Source: Jackrogersella multiformis
Taxonomy: Eukaryota; Ascomycota; Sordariomycetes; Xylariales; Hypoxylaceae
NCBI GenBank assembly: GCA_902806575.1
Contig: CADCXD010000001.1
Span: 3,472,001-3,536,000 of the forward strand
Direction of reading: 5' to 3'
DNA: 64,000 nt
Shown: one piece after another, positions 33,589 to 45,200 of the stretch
How positions within the stretch are numbered: the stretch's first letter is position 1
How the letters are laid out: each line of letters begins with the position of its first letter
Translations under genes and position numbers: made by a program
Notes under the pieces: model-generated
Told to the model about the DNA's origin: nothing
The model's input: the letters and a program-made list of their open reading frames with translations, nothing else
The model's database searches: none

Positions 33589-34972
33589 TTTGACAGAATC
33601 GCTCGTCCTAGACGGCAAGGAATAGTTCGGGGAAATCGCTCGTTCGTCTCGTTTGCCGATGGGGGAGGGTGTGATGGAATCTCAGGATATTGTTCTTCTT
33701 CAACTAGGTACTAAGTGCAAACAAGACGTGTCGTCGGATGTGGTGTATGATGTGTAGTGTGGCAGCAAATAGTTGGCGTCGGTGGCAGCGGTAGCGGTAG
33801 GTAGCGATAGCGGTAGCCTTTAATTGGTAATTGTACCATGTATTTAATTGTATCTAATGTACTTAGTGTAGGTACCCTTGGTCCTTGGCGCAGCAATTGA
33901 ATTGTCTAACTCGCTTGGTATTAGCAGGTTAGGTAGGTAGTTTCGGAAGATAGAACCTTGAAAGGCTCAAGTTCAAGTTCAAGAAAATAATGTTAGTGGA
34001 ACATTTGAGATGGTTGAGAAATCCTTAGGAACTCAGAAATGGATAAATGTGGGGGGAATTATGCATTTAGTCGGACGAGAAACGGTGTGCATTTCTACAA
34101 TCCAATCCGTCTAAATGAGTTATTGAACCAACCGAGGCAGCCTTAAACCTTCCCAAGTCCGGCAAGTGATTTGATGCTTACATATGTCCAAGGATCCATA
34201 CCTTATGTACCTACCCTAGGTACCTAGGTACGTGTACATAACTATATGTAGGTACCTACCTAAGGTAGTCACCGCCTTGCACCTTGAGTTGACTTTCATA
34301 GTGCTACTTAGGTACTTATTTAGTGGTGTTTAATTCATTACTTTAGGTACCTAGGTACCTACCTACCTAGGCAGGTACGCCCGGTACCTGATTGCATAGA
34401 CTGCTTACCTAAGGTACCTACCTAGGTAGGTATACGTGAGGTGGATCATTAAGTGCATACTACTATGTAATACCGATACAGCGGATCTGGCGGGCTAGTT
34501 TACTGGGTCTAGTTACCTCTGGAGCTGCCTCATCGAGACGCATGAAAAGGGGGCTTGACCAGAATTATCTTTATAGTTGCATAGTAGTGTATACTGTGTA
34601 TAAAGTAATTACCTACCTACCTAGGTACATAAGGTGCCTACTGATTATGTACCTAGGTAGTCAGTAGGTAGGCACTTTCTTTTAGACCGGATTCTGTGTA
34701 TGATACTCGTTGGGTAGGTACTAATAGCCAACAGCTTATTTGACACAGTCAGGGGCTATTCCTATCACAAAGGGGCTCCGCAAAGTACATACCTATTCTA
34801 GGTACCAATCAACTCACATACGCGTAACTACCAACCACGTGTTAAAGAGACATACATATGTACCTACGTAATGTCGCCAACATTAGTTCCTTTCATTACT
34901 AGTGTAGTCTGCTAGTCGACAAAACATTGACATGATTTACGACTAAGTTCGATGGATTTCGGATTATCATAA
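33589..34972. repeat. Spacer dense in TACCTAGGTA palindromes
   Basis: The 1.4 kb between SEC4 (its promoter lies here) and the 3' end of NCA2 holds the highest density of the palindromic motif in the window: arrays at about 34205-34270, 34345-34435, 34605-34680 and 34795-34870, built from TACC/GGTA half-sites in either order. A short AGACAGAGAC-type repeat lies around 33505-33530, already within SEC4 intron 1. No supported gene. Confidence 0.8.
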
Positions 34973-37018
34973 CTATCTTAGCCACTTAGAATACGCCCAA
35001 CGTATCCTATCCAAGGCCCGCAATTGTGACTGGATGCCTTTGAGGTTAGCAAGATCATCCATATCCTCTAGGAAGTCTTTCTCGATATCGGCCGGTATGA
35101 GGCTGTGTGCAAGCCGTCGGAGCACATGTACCTCGCATACGAGGAGACCATGATCCTTGTAGGACAGGAGGTTGTTCGGTGTAGGCGTTGCTTCCGACAA
35201 GATGCGGTCAATGTTGCGCAGAACTCGGACGCATTTTCCAGCTGTCCGGGTTTCGCGGAAGCCTCTTCTCCCTCCGAGGATACCTCGCAGGTACTGTATC
35301 ATTCCGACGGACACGAGAATCCCCGGCGTCAGTCCTACAAATCCAAATACAAGTTCTTGGCTCTTCAGAAGAGAGTCGATACCGCTCATTGCAACTTCTA
35401 TATCAACCTTCGTCTTCTGAACCTGAATAAGCACCGTTCGGACCAAGTCGCCCCGGACAGCACCCGTAAAAGGGCTACGCAGGTCTTTCTCGTAGGCGCG
35501 GAGAATCGGTGTCACGTCACCCTCCCGGACCTTAGCCCGAATTTCGGCTACCTGCGTTTCTGATATCGATGAAGCACCGGTTGCGGCATTTGGGTTGTCA
35601 ACAGCAAAGTCGACGACCATTCGCTCCAAGCTTTCCATGTCGGCCTGGAGACTATCGCGGCTCATGATAGCAATCTCGCTGTTTGCGTCATGACGGATGG
35701 TACCGACGACCTTTCGGACGGGGTCGATTACCCAATTGAACCAGAAGTCGCGCACGGTAACGCCGAAATCCCTGATCCAATGTATGATCTCTTGCTTTCT
35801 GTTGACGAGTATTCGGAGAATCGTCGTGGAGGAGAAAAGAAGCACCGTAGCCGGTAGCCAATACCTCACAAGTCTGGACGGCCGCCCATTCTCAGCTACC
35901 AATCTCTCCGCTGCACCTAGGTGCTTCTGTAGGTGAACTTCTAGCAGGTCCTGGATTCTTCTGGCTACCACCGCAGGACGGGTTATTTCGTCCTCCTCGG
36001 CTAGGATCGATAACTCTGGGTCCTCCTCGACACCAGCAAAGACTCTGTCTTCGAAGTCGGCGACTCCAACGTTTAAAGTTAGAACATCTTTGAGTACCAT
36101 ATCCATTAGAGCAACGCTTCGCTCCACGACCCCTTTCCACTCTTGATTTGCCGAGAGGATCATATCGCTCTTGCCGTCGTCACTTCCGTTGCCGTTAAAT
36201 ACAAGACCTTCGTCGATTAAGACGCCTAGACCACTCGAGGTCATATCTCTAAGCCTTTTCAACCTAGCTTGCTTTTCCCGGGCCTCGGATCGACAGAAAG
36301 CAACTGGGGACATGATCTTCCGTTGGACGTTGAGAAGCGACTTTTCTCGTATGGTCTCTCTTACGATCCCGTAGAATCGATTCCATTGTTGGCCAAGGCT
36401 AGCCTGGATCGACTCAGCATTTGACCCAGCTTCGAACCCGGCAATCGAAGCGCCACCGCTGGCGTATTGCTGAAATCTGGTCTTGCTGTCTCCGTAGATA
36501 TCCCTAGTCCACGCCCAAAGCCGGATAGGAGAAGTTTGCACCATATAAAAACTGCTGTATGTCGGAGACGACAAGACATCATCCCAATACCATATATGGT
36601 CACTCAATGGGATGATTTGATCTAGCAGCGTATCTAGAATGATACCGTACGTTTGGACAGTTGCTTTGCTAACCAATATCCATTCGAGCTCTGCCTCATA
36701 CTGATTTGATGAAATCGCCTCACCATTTTCCGATAATAAGTTCGACTGGGATAAGAGGAACTGGATCTGCCGTGTCGGGAGGACGCTTTGCGATCCCGAG
36801 GCTGCCGACAATGACTTGATGATCTTCAGCAGGTCATTCACGCGAGGGCTATCCAGATCTATGGAAGCTCGCGTGGCGTCATGGGTTGTCAAGCGATTAA
36901 GCGGGACACGGTCCAGTTGCGCGTCCAACCGTCGTACTTGGCTAAGTAACGTCTAAGCCTCATTGTCATTGCTAGTGCAGAGAGGTTTGTGTGAAACTTA
37001 CTCGGCCACTAGGGACAT
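34973..37018 (-). CDS. NCA2: Nuclear control of ATPase protein 2 (Nca2)
   Basis: Mitochondrial membrane protein that in yeast influences expression of the mitochondrial ATP6/ATP8 mRNA. Two exons: a 17-nt exon 37018-37002 (MSLVA plus GA) and 36941-34973. Joining them gives DQVRRLDAQLDRVPLNRL and a 661-residue protein. Visible features: an early helical region, SRLVRYWLPATVLLFSSTTILRI as the first transmembrane segment (about residue 370), the conserved RDFWFNWVIDPVRKVVGTIRHD block with DSLQADMESLERMVVDFA, and a second hydrophobic segment (LVFGFVGLTPGILVSVGMIQYL). The block RDFWxNWVxxPxxxxxxTIRHD is diagnostic. Biochemical role is known only by family. Confidence 0.93.
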
Positions 37019-38216
37019 TTTCCGCTCGATGATCTAAAAACTAGAACTGCGGTTTTCTTAAAGGGTGATTATATGGATCGATGATCGGAGGTACGGCCGG
37101 ACATAACTGATTCTCTGGTTTATGTCATGGATGTCAGGATGTCATGGCTAGGAGCCGACTAGGTAGGCTGCTGGGTATGGTATTTCGGTATCTCGGATAT
37201 CCAAAAATGGATGGCTATGGATTTTCAACTTCCCACAACTAGGGTCAGGGTCAGGGTTTGGTATTTGCTTGACCAATGGAAATGTGATTGCGAACTTCTT
37301 AGCTCTGGCTAGATGGGCTCTTGGTAAAGCTTGTGATGAAACGATATGAGATTGCGGTGTGCGGAAGTGAAATATTGTTTGCACGAGTCGAACGTTTTGT
37401 CAGTCGATGTTTACTTACAGATTTGTTCTGTGGGATGAGGTCATATGTAAAATCTTGGCAGAATCGGATATTGGAAGAAAATGAAATAAATTCGAGCTGT
37501 TAGGCAGTTAATTAGCTAATTTCTGATTTAAAGCTCTATCTGTGATGCTCTAAACTCGATAGGGTAAGTTATACGGCACTTACAGTAATGACGAGACCTA
37601 ATTCGGTAGTTTGGGTTAGGTAAGAAACAGTCGACTGTCCGGGTAGGATTGTTCCCGTCGTGCGGTCAGGTGACATGATTGGCCTGTCGGTACTACCTAG
37701 GTAGGTAGTCGGTACCTATGTACATCCGTAGTCGCCGTAGATTATCCGATAAAGTTATCTGATCTGACTCCTGAGTTCTGAGGAAATTACCTAGGTACGT
37801 ACTATGTACACCTTGGTTCCACAGTCACTAACAATTTTCGAATACGAATACGACAGCCACTGGGCGTTCAGCCATGCGCGTCCCCCTACATAATAGTTCT
37901 TACCTTTTCCCCACACCGCATCAACCGGGACGGGTAGCGCGAATTCCAGTGGTGTCATTGTGGCAGCATTCGGCTGATTGGTCGTACGTCCTTTCAATTG
38001 CCAGGGGCCCCTAAAATTCAAAATCTCCAATCTCTCCTTATCGCCCCTAATTTCAATAACTACAACAAATATCCGTCGTCTTCTCGACCAATTTTCTTCT
38101 TCTCTCCAGTCTCGGTACAGCTTCCTCCTCCTAACTACCTTGGCACCTCGGGATTACAACCTCACCTTCAAGGAACGGTCATTAGACGACGTCGATATTT
38201 ACATATTTAGTCCGCC
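37019..38216. promoter_or_regulatory. Divergent promoter region of NCA2 and ERG25
   Basis: 1.2-kb head-to-head spacer. A TACCTAGGTAGGTAG array lies at about 37696-37710 and a shorter one at 37788-37800. TCGTATTCGTATTCG (minus strand, about 37836-37850) resembles two copies of the TCGTAT core of fungal sterol-response sites, but the match is incomplete. Short open frames here lack support. Confidence 0.4.
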
Positions 38217-39289
38217 ATGGCCACAATGTATGTTTCTCTGAGCAACTTGTCGAGTTGCATGTTCGCCCCTTTGACACGCGTTTCGCTTTGAATTGAATAC
38301 TAACTGAGCCCTTTCGTAGCAATGCCACCGTCATTGGGGCTTTCACCCATCCCGATACGTACTTGGGTGTATTAGAGGAGGTTACTAAGTACAATGTCCA
38401 ACTCAATATAGTCGAGCGCCTATGGGCTGTTAGTTTACCCCCTAAACACTAAACCGCCAGGCACAATGCAGTAACTGACTCGGTATCCTAGGCTTGGTAT
38501 CTGTGGATGCAGAATGACACGCTAGCGACAGGAATCATGAGTTTCTTTATGCACGAGATCATCTACTTTGGCCGGTGTTTTCCCTACATGATGCTCGACC
38601 GCATTCCTTATTTCAACAAGTACAAGATCCAGAACCAGAAGATTCCGACATGGAAGGAACAATGGGAATGCGCGTGCTTGGTTATTCTCAGCCACGTCAC
38701 CGTCGAGCTGCCTCAGATCTGGCTCTTCCACCCCATCGCCACCTACTTCGGCATGGACTACGGCGTTCCCTTCCCCAAGATCCAGACGATGGCCTTGCAA
38801 ATTGCCGTCTTCTTCGTTGTGGAAGACGCATGGCACTATTGGTTTCACCGGGCTCTGCACTACGGACCCCTTTACAGGATGATTCACAAGCTTCACCACA
38901 CCTACTCCGCGCCCTTCGGTCTCGCCGCCGAGTACGCTTCGCCGATTGAGACCATGCTGCTCGCACTCGGAACGGTCGGAAGCCCCATCCTATGGGTCTC
39001 TTTGACTGGCGAGCTTCACTTGTTCACCATGTACATGTGGATTGTCGGCCGTCTCTTCCAGGCTATCGACTCGCACAGCGGATACGACTTCCCGTGGAGC
39101 TTCAGGCATTTCTTCCCGTTCTGGGCCGGTGCTTACCACCACGACGTCCACCACGAGAAGTTCATCGGCAACTACGCCTCCAGCTTCACATGGTGGGACT
39201 GGGCGCTCGACACCGAGTCTGGCCCCGAGGCCATGAGGCGCCGTCGGGAGAGGAAGACGAAGGCCGTCCGGGCCAAGAAGGCTCAGTAA
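38217..39289 (+). CDS. ERG25: C-4 methylsterol oxidase
   Basis: Di-iron ER oxidase that begins removal of the C-4 methyl groups during ergosterol synthesis. Three exons: 38217-38227 (only 11 nt), 38320-38428 and 38492-39289; 305 residues. The second junction rebuilds ERLWAAWYLWMQND, a family signature. The three histidine boxes that bind iron are intact: HRALH, HKLHH and HHDVHH. Transmembrane segments occupy the central part. The end is basic (RRRRERKTKAVRAKKAQ), a plausible ER-retrieval tail. A second ergosterol gene, ERG1, lies 34 kb away; the distance gives no reason to think of a cluster. Confidence 0.96.
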
Positions 39290-39797
39290 AGAGCTCAAAC
39301 AGCTTAGCAATGGGATACGAATCGAGACTTCAGGCGGGTTGGCTAGTGACGACATACGACATTCCGCTAGTTCCCGAATACTTGCTCCTGGTTATCAGAA
39401 ATGCTGGTCACTGAGGATGGACATGTTTCCAAATTGCACAGACGCGGCACCTAGAGAAAAAAAAGGCCATCATACGATTTGCGTCGATCGTTAATACTAT
39501 AGACTTGGGGTGGCTGCCCTAATACACATTGTAATTATGACGAACAAGAGAGAAGAGAAAGCTACCATAGATTAATATCAAGCTCGGCATCCTTCGTTGG
39601 AGCCAAAGCAAAGTTCACAATATTCCTGGTTTGTAAAACAAGTGCACTCTCGTGATTGATCGTGTGTATCTGATATCATACTTATCTGCCCATAATAAGC
39701 CGTCGACCACCATTATGTAAGTCAAATAGGCTAACATGAGTTGGGGGTGTATTTCGATCTGGCCTGATGTCTGGAGGCGGGTGACCTTTTTAGCTTT
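39290..39797. other. Intergenic, convergent gene ends
   Basis: 3' flanks of ERG25 (+) and the dehydratase (-). No feature seen. Confidence 0.5.
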
Positions 39798-41398
39798 TTA
39801 TCTCTTAGGCGTGCAGCAGTCGCCAGCATTAGTGACTGCGCGGTCAGCTACCTGCTTTAGTACACGGCTATCGTCACCGCCGCTGGCCTCCTCGACAATC
39901 TCGCCGAAATCTCTAGCGAGGCCGTCGCAGATGGCTGCCAACTCGACGTCCTTAGCGGAGAGGCCCTTCGGGTTATGTGTTGTCCACCGGATATATGTCA
40001 TATTATACACCTGAGTTGACAGTAAGTAGATGAGTCAGCAGTTGTATATCATCGGTCAGCAAGACGGAAACAGCAATGTGATTTATATCCATCCAGTAGG
40101 TCGTCGACAAAGCGTGTGGGTGACAGCACCCAGCAGCAGCTCTCTCCACCTCCCTGTGAAACGATGACGGCGATTCGTGCTTTGAGGCTGACACGCGCAT
40201 TCTAGATCTTGTGCTAGAACGATGGGAGGTAGCACATGTGTGAGATGCGGGTTTCTTCTGTTATGAAGAAGGGGATAACGATAGGGGGCGCCTTACGTTG
40301 GACCACTCTGGATGATGATTCTTTAGTTTGCATTGTAGTGATACTGCAGTCATGAAGTCCTAATAGATCAATATTGATTAGTAAAGTCCGCCTTCGCATT
40401 TGCTTCTAATAGTAGGGTCCTGTAATGGTTTGATGGTGCGGTTGTAGAGATGATATAGGCTTTTTGGGCGTCAAATAGTGCCCAGGATGGGCTACCCTGG
40501 GCCCATTGATATCAATTCACACAGTAGACGGTTATATCAAAGTCACCTGGGCTTAAGGATCGACACCGGCGAATGAAGTTTCGTTGGCGTCAGCAGGAAG
40601 ACCATTGCCCTCTCATGATCAGTCATGGTGTTGCATGACGCATTTTTCCTGAATCGTGATATGAAAATTGGACCGTGGTGAAGTATAACGCCTTTCGGGA
40701 TGCTGATCACGGTGTCCCATTGTTGACGCTCTGAGGTTGACCGATCATGCCAAATAACTTCCGGATGTAGGCAAATCTAAGCGACACAGCAATAACTCGA
40801 AAACCCATGGCGCCTAATAAGTTTTCCAAGCTTGACCCACTGGTAATTCTCATGTTGTTTCTTCATACCCCGATCCCCTATGTATGTACATGGTGGTAGG
40901 ATAAGGGAGGATATAAACACGGGGTCCAATGAGGATGGGTTTCGGAAACGATTCCGGCCGAATACAGCAAATGCCATATTTAGAAGAATGGCGCGCGACG
41001 AGAGAGTGGGACCCGGGAACTGATGACGATGATGATGGCTTACTCACCCACGTCTTCGCGAACGTCTTGAACTTGAAGCTCCTCTCTAGACCCTCGCTAC
41101 CGGGGATTAACACCCATCGCCCGCCGGTTCCTGCTGATGCCAGCAAAGGTTCCAAAGCCCGCGTCAGGGCCGGCTCGTCGACGCCAGCGGAGAACAGGGG
41201 CACCTGGGTTTGCGCGGATGCCGTCATAGTTGCCGAGTCAGCGAACGTTCGCCGTGTCTGATATACAAGTGAGTGGCGATAGGGGTCTGTGATAGACCGT
41301 GCGCAACGGTGTATTGTCCCTTTGAAGTTGCTTGAAACTCGTGCCCTGGTGATGGTGCCGACGCAACAAAGTAGAGGGCGCGCGTATCGGCTGCACAT
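39798..41398 (-). CDS. Pterin-4a-carbinolamine dehydratase
   Basis: Recycles tetrahydropterin cofactor after aromatic amino acid hydroxylation. The gene is split into three exons, 41398-41048, 40359-40297 and 40010-39798, by introns of 688 and 286 nt, so no single open frame reveals it. Both junctions are phase 0 with good signals (GTGAGT...TTAG; GTAAGG...CAG). The 63-nt middle exon encodes DFMTAVSLQCKLKNHHPEWSN. The active site KNHHPEW(132-136) and RWTTHNPKGLS, with His150, is complete. From the first ATG the protein has 208 residues. The first 57 are Arg-rich and lack acidic residues except one Asp, so they may be a mitochondrial presequence; starting at the second Met (41227) gives a 151-residue cytosolic form, closer to the family's usual 100-150 residues. 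Dual targeting is conjecture. Confidence 0.88.
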
Positions 41399-42240
41399 AT
41401 TAGGCGCGATGTAGCTATTATTAGCTACCTAGGTGACAGACAGCTTGTGGTGTAACGTGTATATCCCCTCATATGTATGTAGTGTATGTTTGACCCTTAG
41501 ATCGGTAACAGATTGCGAACTATCCTGGTTTGCTTGTTACGATTCGCGAGGGAATGTGGATTAGCGAAGGTTATCTCCAAGGTTGTTGTAACTTGTAAGT
41601 TACAGAGTTACAAAACACAAAGTCATTTCTTAAGTCTTCGGCTACCTAGGTACCTTAGAAGTTACCCACTTAGGTTAGCTTTTTTAGGTTTATATAGTGA
41701 TTTATATAGTTTATGTTTAAATCTATACTACCTAGGTAGGTACCTACCTCCTGCCTGTAAATATTAATCTAATAATTGTGTGACATGCTAACCTTGGAAG
41801 TTACCTACCTAAAATCAAGTCAAGATTTATTCACTACCTATTCAATCTTCATCTTCACTTAATCCACCTCGGTAATCTTAAGTGCTCTTTCAATGTTCAC
41901 TCTATAGGTATTAGGTACCAAGAAACTAATTTGATTACAAACCACATAAATAATATAGAATTACCTAGCTCGATTCCTCTTCTACTTTTGGACATTCAGC
42001 AGCCAATACCGACCGGTTGCATATCACCGCCTATCTTATAGAAAAGCATCGCTTTATGATGCCCTATTTGGCCTAAGCTGTACCCTTACGAGTCCGTATT
42101 CGTCCGTATCCATTATCAGCAGACGGCGGTGACAAGCTGTTGGTGTACTATGTAGTATGTACTGACCGCTTTTGAATCGGTAGATCTTAGCAAGGCTACA
42201 TGTCAATTATTAATTTCGCAATCATTCTCAGCTCATACGC

Positions 42241-42298
42241 GAGTCGGTGGGTTCCGAACCAACAACCTGAACCTCCCACGTGGATAATAGTGTTAGCT
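42241..42298 (-). pseudogene. tRNA-like fragment (tRNA-Asn-like 3' half)
   Basis: On the minus strand the segment contains AGGTTGTTGGTTCGGAACCC followed by CACCGACTCG, very close to the T-arm and 3' end expected for fungal tRNA-Asn, preceded by TAGCTAACAC like an A-box. The anticodon stem does not pair and no full acceptor stem forms, so this is a relic or part of a tRNA-derived repeat at most. Confidence 0.3.
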
Positions 42299-45200
42299 AC
42301 CTAGGTAGGCTTATCCTCCCGCTACAAGCATGACATTCCCGTCGAGGGTATAGACGCCATACGTACCGATCTCACGGCTGGACCTGACCATTCCCGGGTG
42401 GCAAAGGTTCAATATGTCAGGCTGGATTCGGAAATGCTTCCATAATGGGTGTGACACTATCACGTTTTGTCGGCTTTCTTCTGTCTTTACACTATACTAC
42501 AGCCCTAGGGCTGAGCGAGTTACCTATCGTCACTTTTAGAGTATGGCGGTCTAGCTAAAAAATAAATAAAAAAGCCCAAATTTCGGAGGTTCCAAAATCG
42601 TATTCATAGTTTCCAGACTCCGAAGATTCAGCCTCCACGAAAGTGTACCATACTCGGAGTTTCAAACAATCAGGTTGTACTCCCAGCCTTGCGCTTCGGA
42701 CCCCTAGCAGGTGCCTTCACCAAGCGGGGAGAGCTACATTGGCCCAAGTTGGAAAGTCCTTAATGCTTCCTGATCCTAATACATAAGCCGTTATCAGGCG
42801 GCACAAATCCCCGTAGGTATGGCCTGTAAGGGCCCGAGATCTGATCGGGGTGAGCAGCGACCTTCATAGGTGCTGCCTTGGAGCTCGTTAAATGTATCAA
42901 GCACCCAACTCGTCCTCTGGGATTTCGAGACGGCCATGTCAAAAGACTAAAGTTCTGATCCTTCTCCATTGACGGCTCTTTTGATCTCCGATAGGCACTC
43001 CGATTTCGCTCGAGTTTTTCTTTGCAGAAGCTCGTCGTCCAGGAGCAACCCGGAGAGGAGTTTGATACATGATCGCTCGTTGTCCGTGGCCGTGTTTAAA
43101 ACGTAGAAATGTCCCCGATCACGTTCCATGACCATTGTCCACCGACGAACCATAGGAAACGGTAGACGAAAATTCTTTAACCTTAATCTGATTAGTCGAA
43201 GAGGCTGTTGAGTTGACGAAAGGAGAAGAGCGCCGTGTCCAATCTAATCTTGATATCTAACTGGACCCTTTACCATGCCCCTAAAAGATCCGGCCATAAG
43301 TCGCCCGGAAATTCCAGAGAATTAGGATCACTGTCTAGGCCGAATTACAGCCTAGAGTCCATATCCAATGTCGGGCTGACATCTACTAGAACAGATCTAA
43401 GGCAGATAATTCAAGGCAGATAATTCACGGCATATTACTCTTGCAATGATGCCCCGATCAAGGCATGATATAGTCCGCTATAACTGTTGAAGCTGACTCC
43501 GCAGCGGCCCCTCGTGTCTTGGCCATGCAACTTAATATCTCATGAATGAACAGTCAAATGCTGGTCACAGTATAGGTGTAATAGTTGTAGTTGCCTTTAA
43601 TCCTATGAGAAGCATTGCCGTACTATCAATAGAAAGGGACAGCCGTACAAACTGCCATGGCCGGCATTAAGTCACAGTAATACCTAAATTGCTCCTACAT
43701 TGACGTAGGTAAGGTATTAAAGCTAACCCCAGCACGGGTGTGCGTAGATCACGCACACAGAATATGCAATGTCAGCACCAACGCTGTCCATGCCATTTCC
43801 CAGATCCTTACGTTCCGCATTCCTAATCGGGCCCTTTTACATACCAACGAATCGTGTCTGGTTGGTCGTAAGAGATGAGTTGTCTAGAGTCTATTAGTCA
43901 TTCTGTGTAATTGCCATAGCTAGCAACCAACAACCTAAATAGGTAACCGTTTCAACAGATGGGAGAGTGTTATCTCCGAGGAGATCGGGACTTCTCGAGA
44001 TGGTTAGGACGAACAAATCAAACCATAGTTGCCTACCTAGATACGTTAGGTCATTTTATTCACTCGCCGATATGTTGTGTACATAGAGACAAAGCCTAGG
44101 TATTGAAGATCTCCTTGAAAGGCAAGGCTTAGGGTTTCGAGTACCTAGTTCTCGCTCATGTCATATTACCAAGTATAAACTTGGACTTGAAGTTGGTTCA
44201 CGAGACTCAATGATGTTAGCCTGTTGGTAGTGGTTGCCGCTCAGTCACAGCATTCCCGGGCCGAGGATACAAGCTTCTGCATAAAAAATGCGACATACAT
44301 AGCATTGGCTATCTGTACGAAACACGGATATTAGTAATCTTCCATTGGTCGGCCCTGGGATGAACTTTTGATCTAACATGTATATGATGCCGGCATGACG
44401 TGAGGTAACCGTTGGATATTAGACTGAGTTTGACTCTCCAACTCGATCATATAACTAGTGTAGAATTTGGGTTGTGACTCGATTCGCGAGCGCGTAAAGA
44501 AGAGTTGCTACACGGCGTGATAGGATACCGCTAGGTAACATGAACGGGGTTAAGACAACACGCGGGTTTCTATCACCGGATTCATCTCCAATTTCCAATA
44601 ATGAGCGGTCGTGTGCGGCACAGTGACTCGAAACTCTGCTGCATAAGCAAAAGTTCATAACGTCAATTTTAGGCATCAATACCACATACTACTAACTCCC
44701 GAGTTCAGGATACTTACTGTGTAACTGAGCGGGATTATACGCATGAAGAAAACATATGAAGGAAATGTTACACGTATATAATAAGCGAGGAAAGATTTCG
44801 CAAAGAGGCGCCGTATGGTGTGACTATGGTCAACAGATAATCAGGTAATTTTAAGTCGACAATGTCTCGCAATTATGAAAATCCAACAAATCCATCCCTT
44901 TTGCGCCGAGCTCGGGTTTTGTTTCTCCCTCGTTTATTATTATTAGGAACGGGTTAGTTTAAGAGCCGGGCGATTCTCTACCAACCCATTGGGTTTTCCT
45001 GACAACAAGAATAGGTAAATCAGGCAAAAATAGCTGATAGAAGTGACATAACCTGTTAAGATTTGGTAGGTGCGGAAGATGGAGGGGATAGATCGACAGG
45101 ATTACTAAAGAAACGACACGATAGAACCGGCTTTCCACCTTAGGGTTGTTTAACATGTAGACGCCATAATGTCTCTGGTTGCTTGGCAGCGAATAGAGGA

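Noticed and set aside
2611..39289. ERG1 and ERG25 considered as an ergosterol gene cluster
   Set aside because: They are 34 kb apart with many unrelated genes between them; linkage is likely accidental.
42760..43153. Two overlapping minus-strand ORFs of 68-69 codons
   Set aside because: They are in different frames and match nothing recognisable; too weak to call even a pseudogene.
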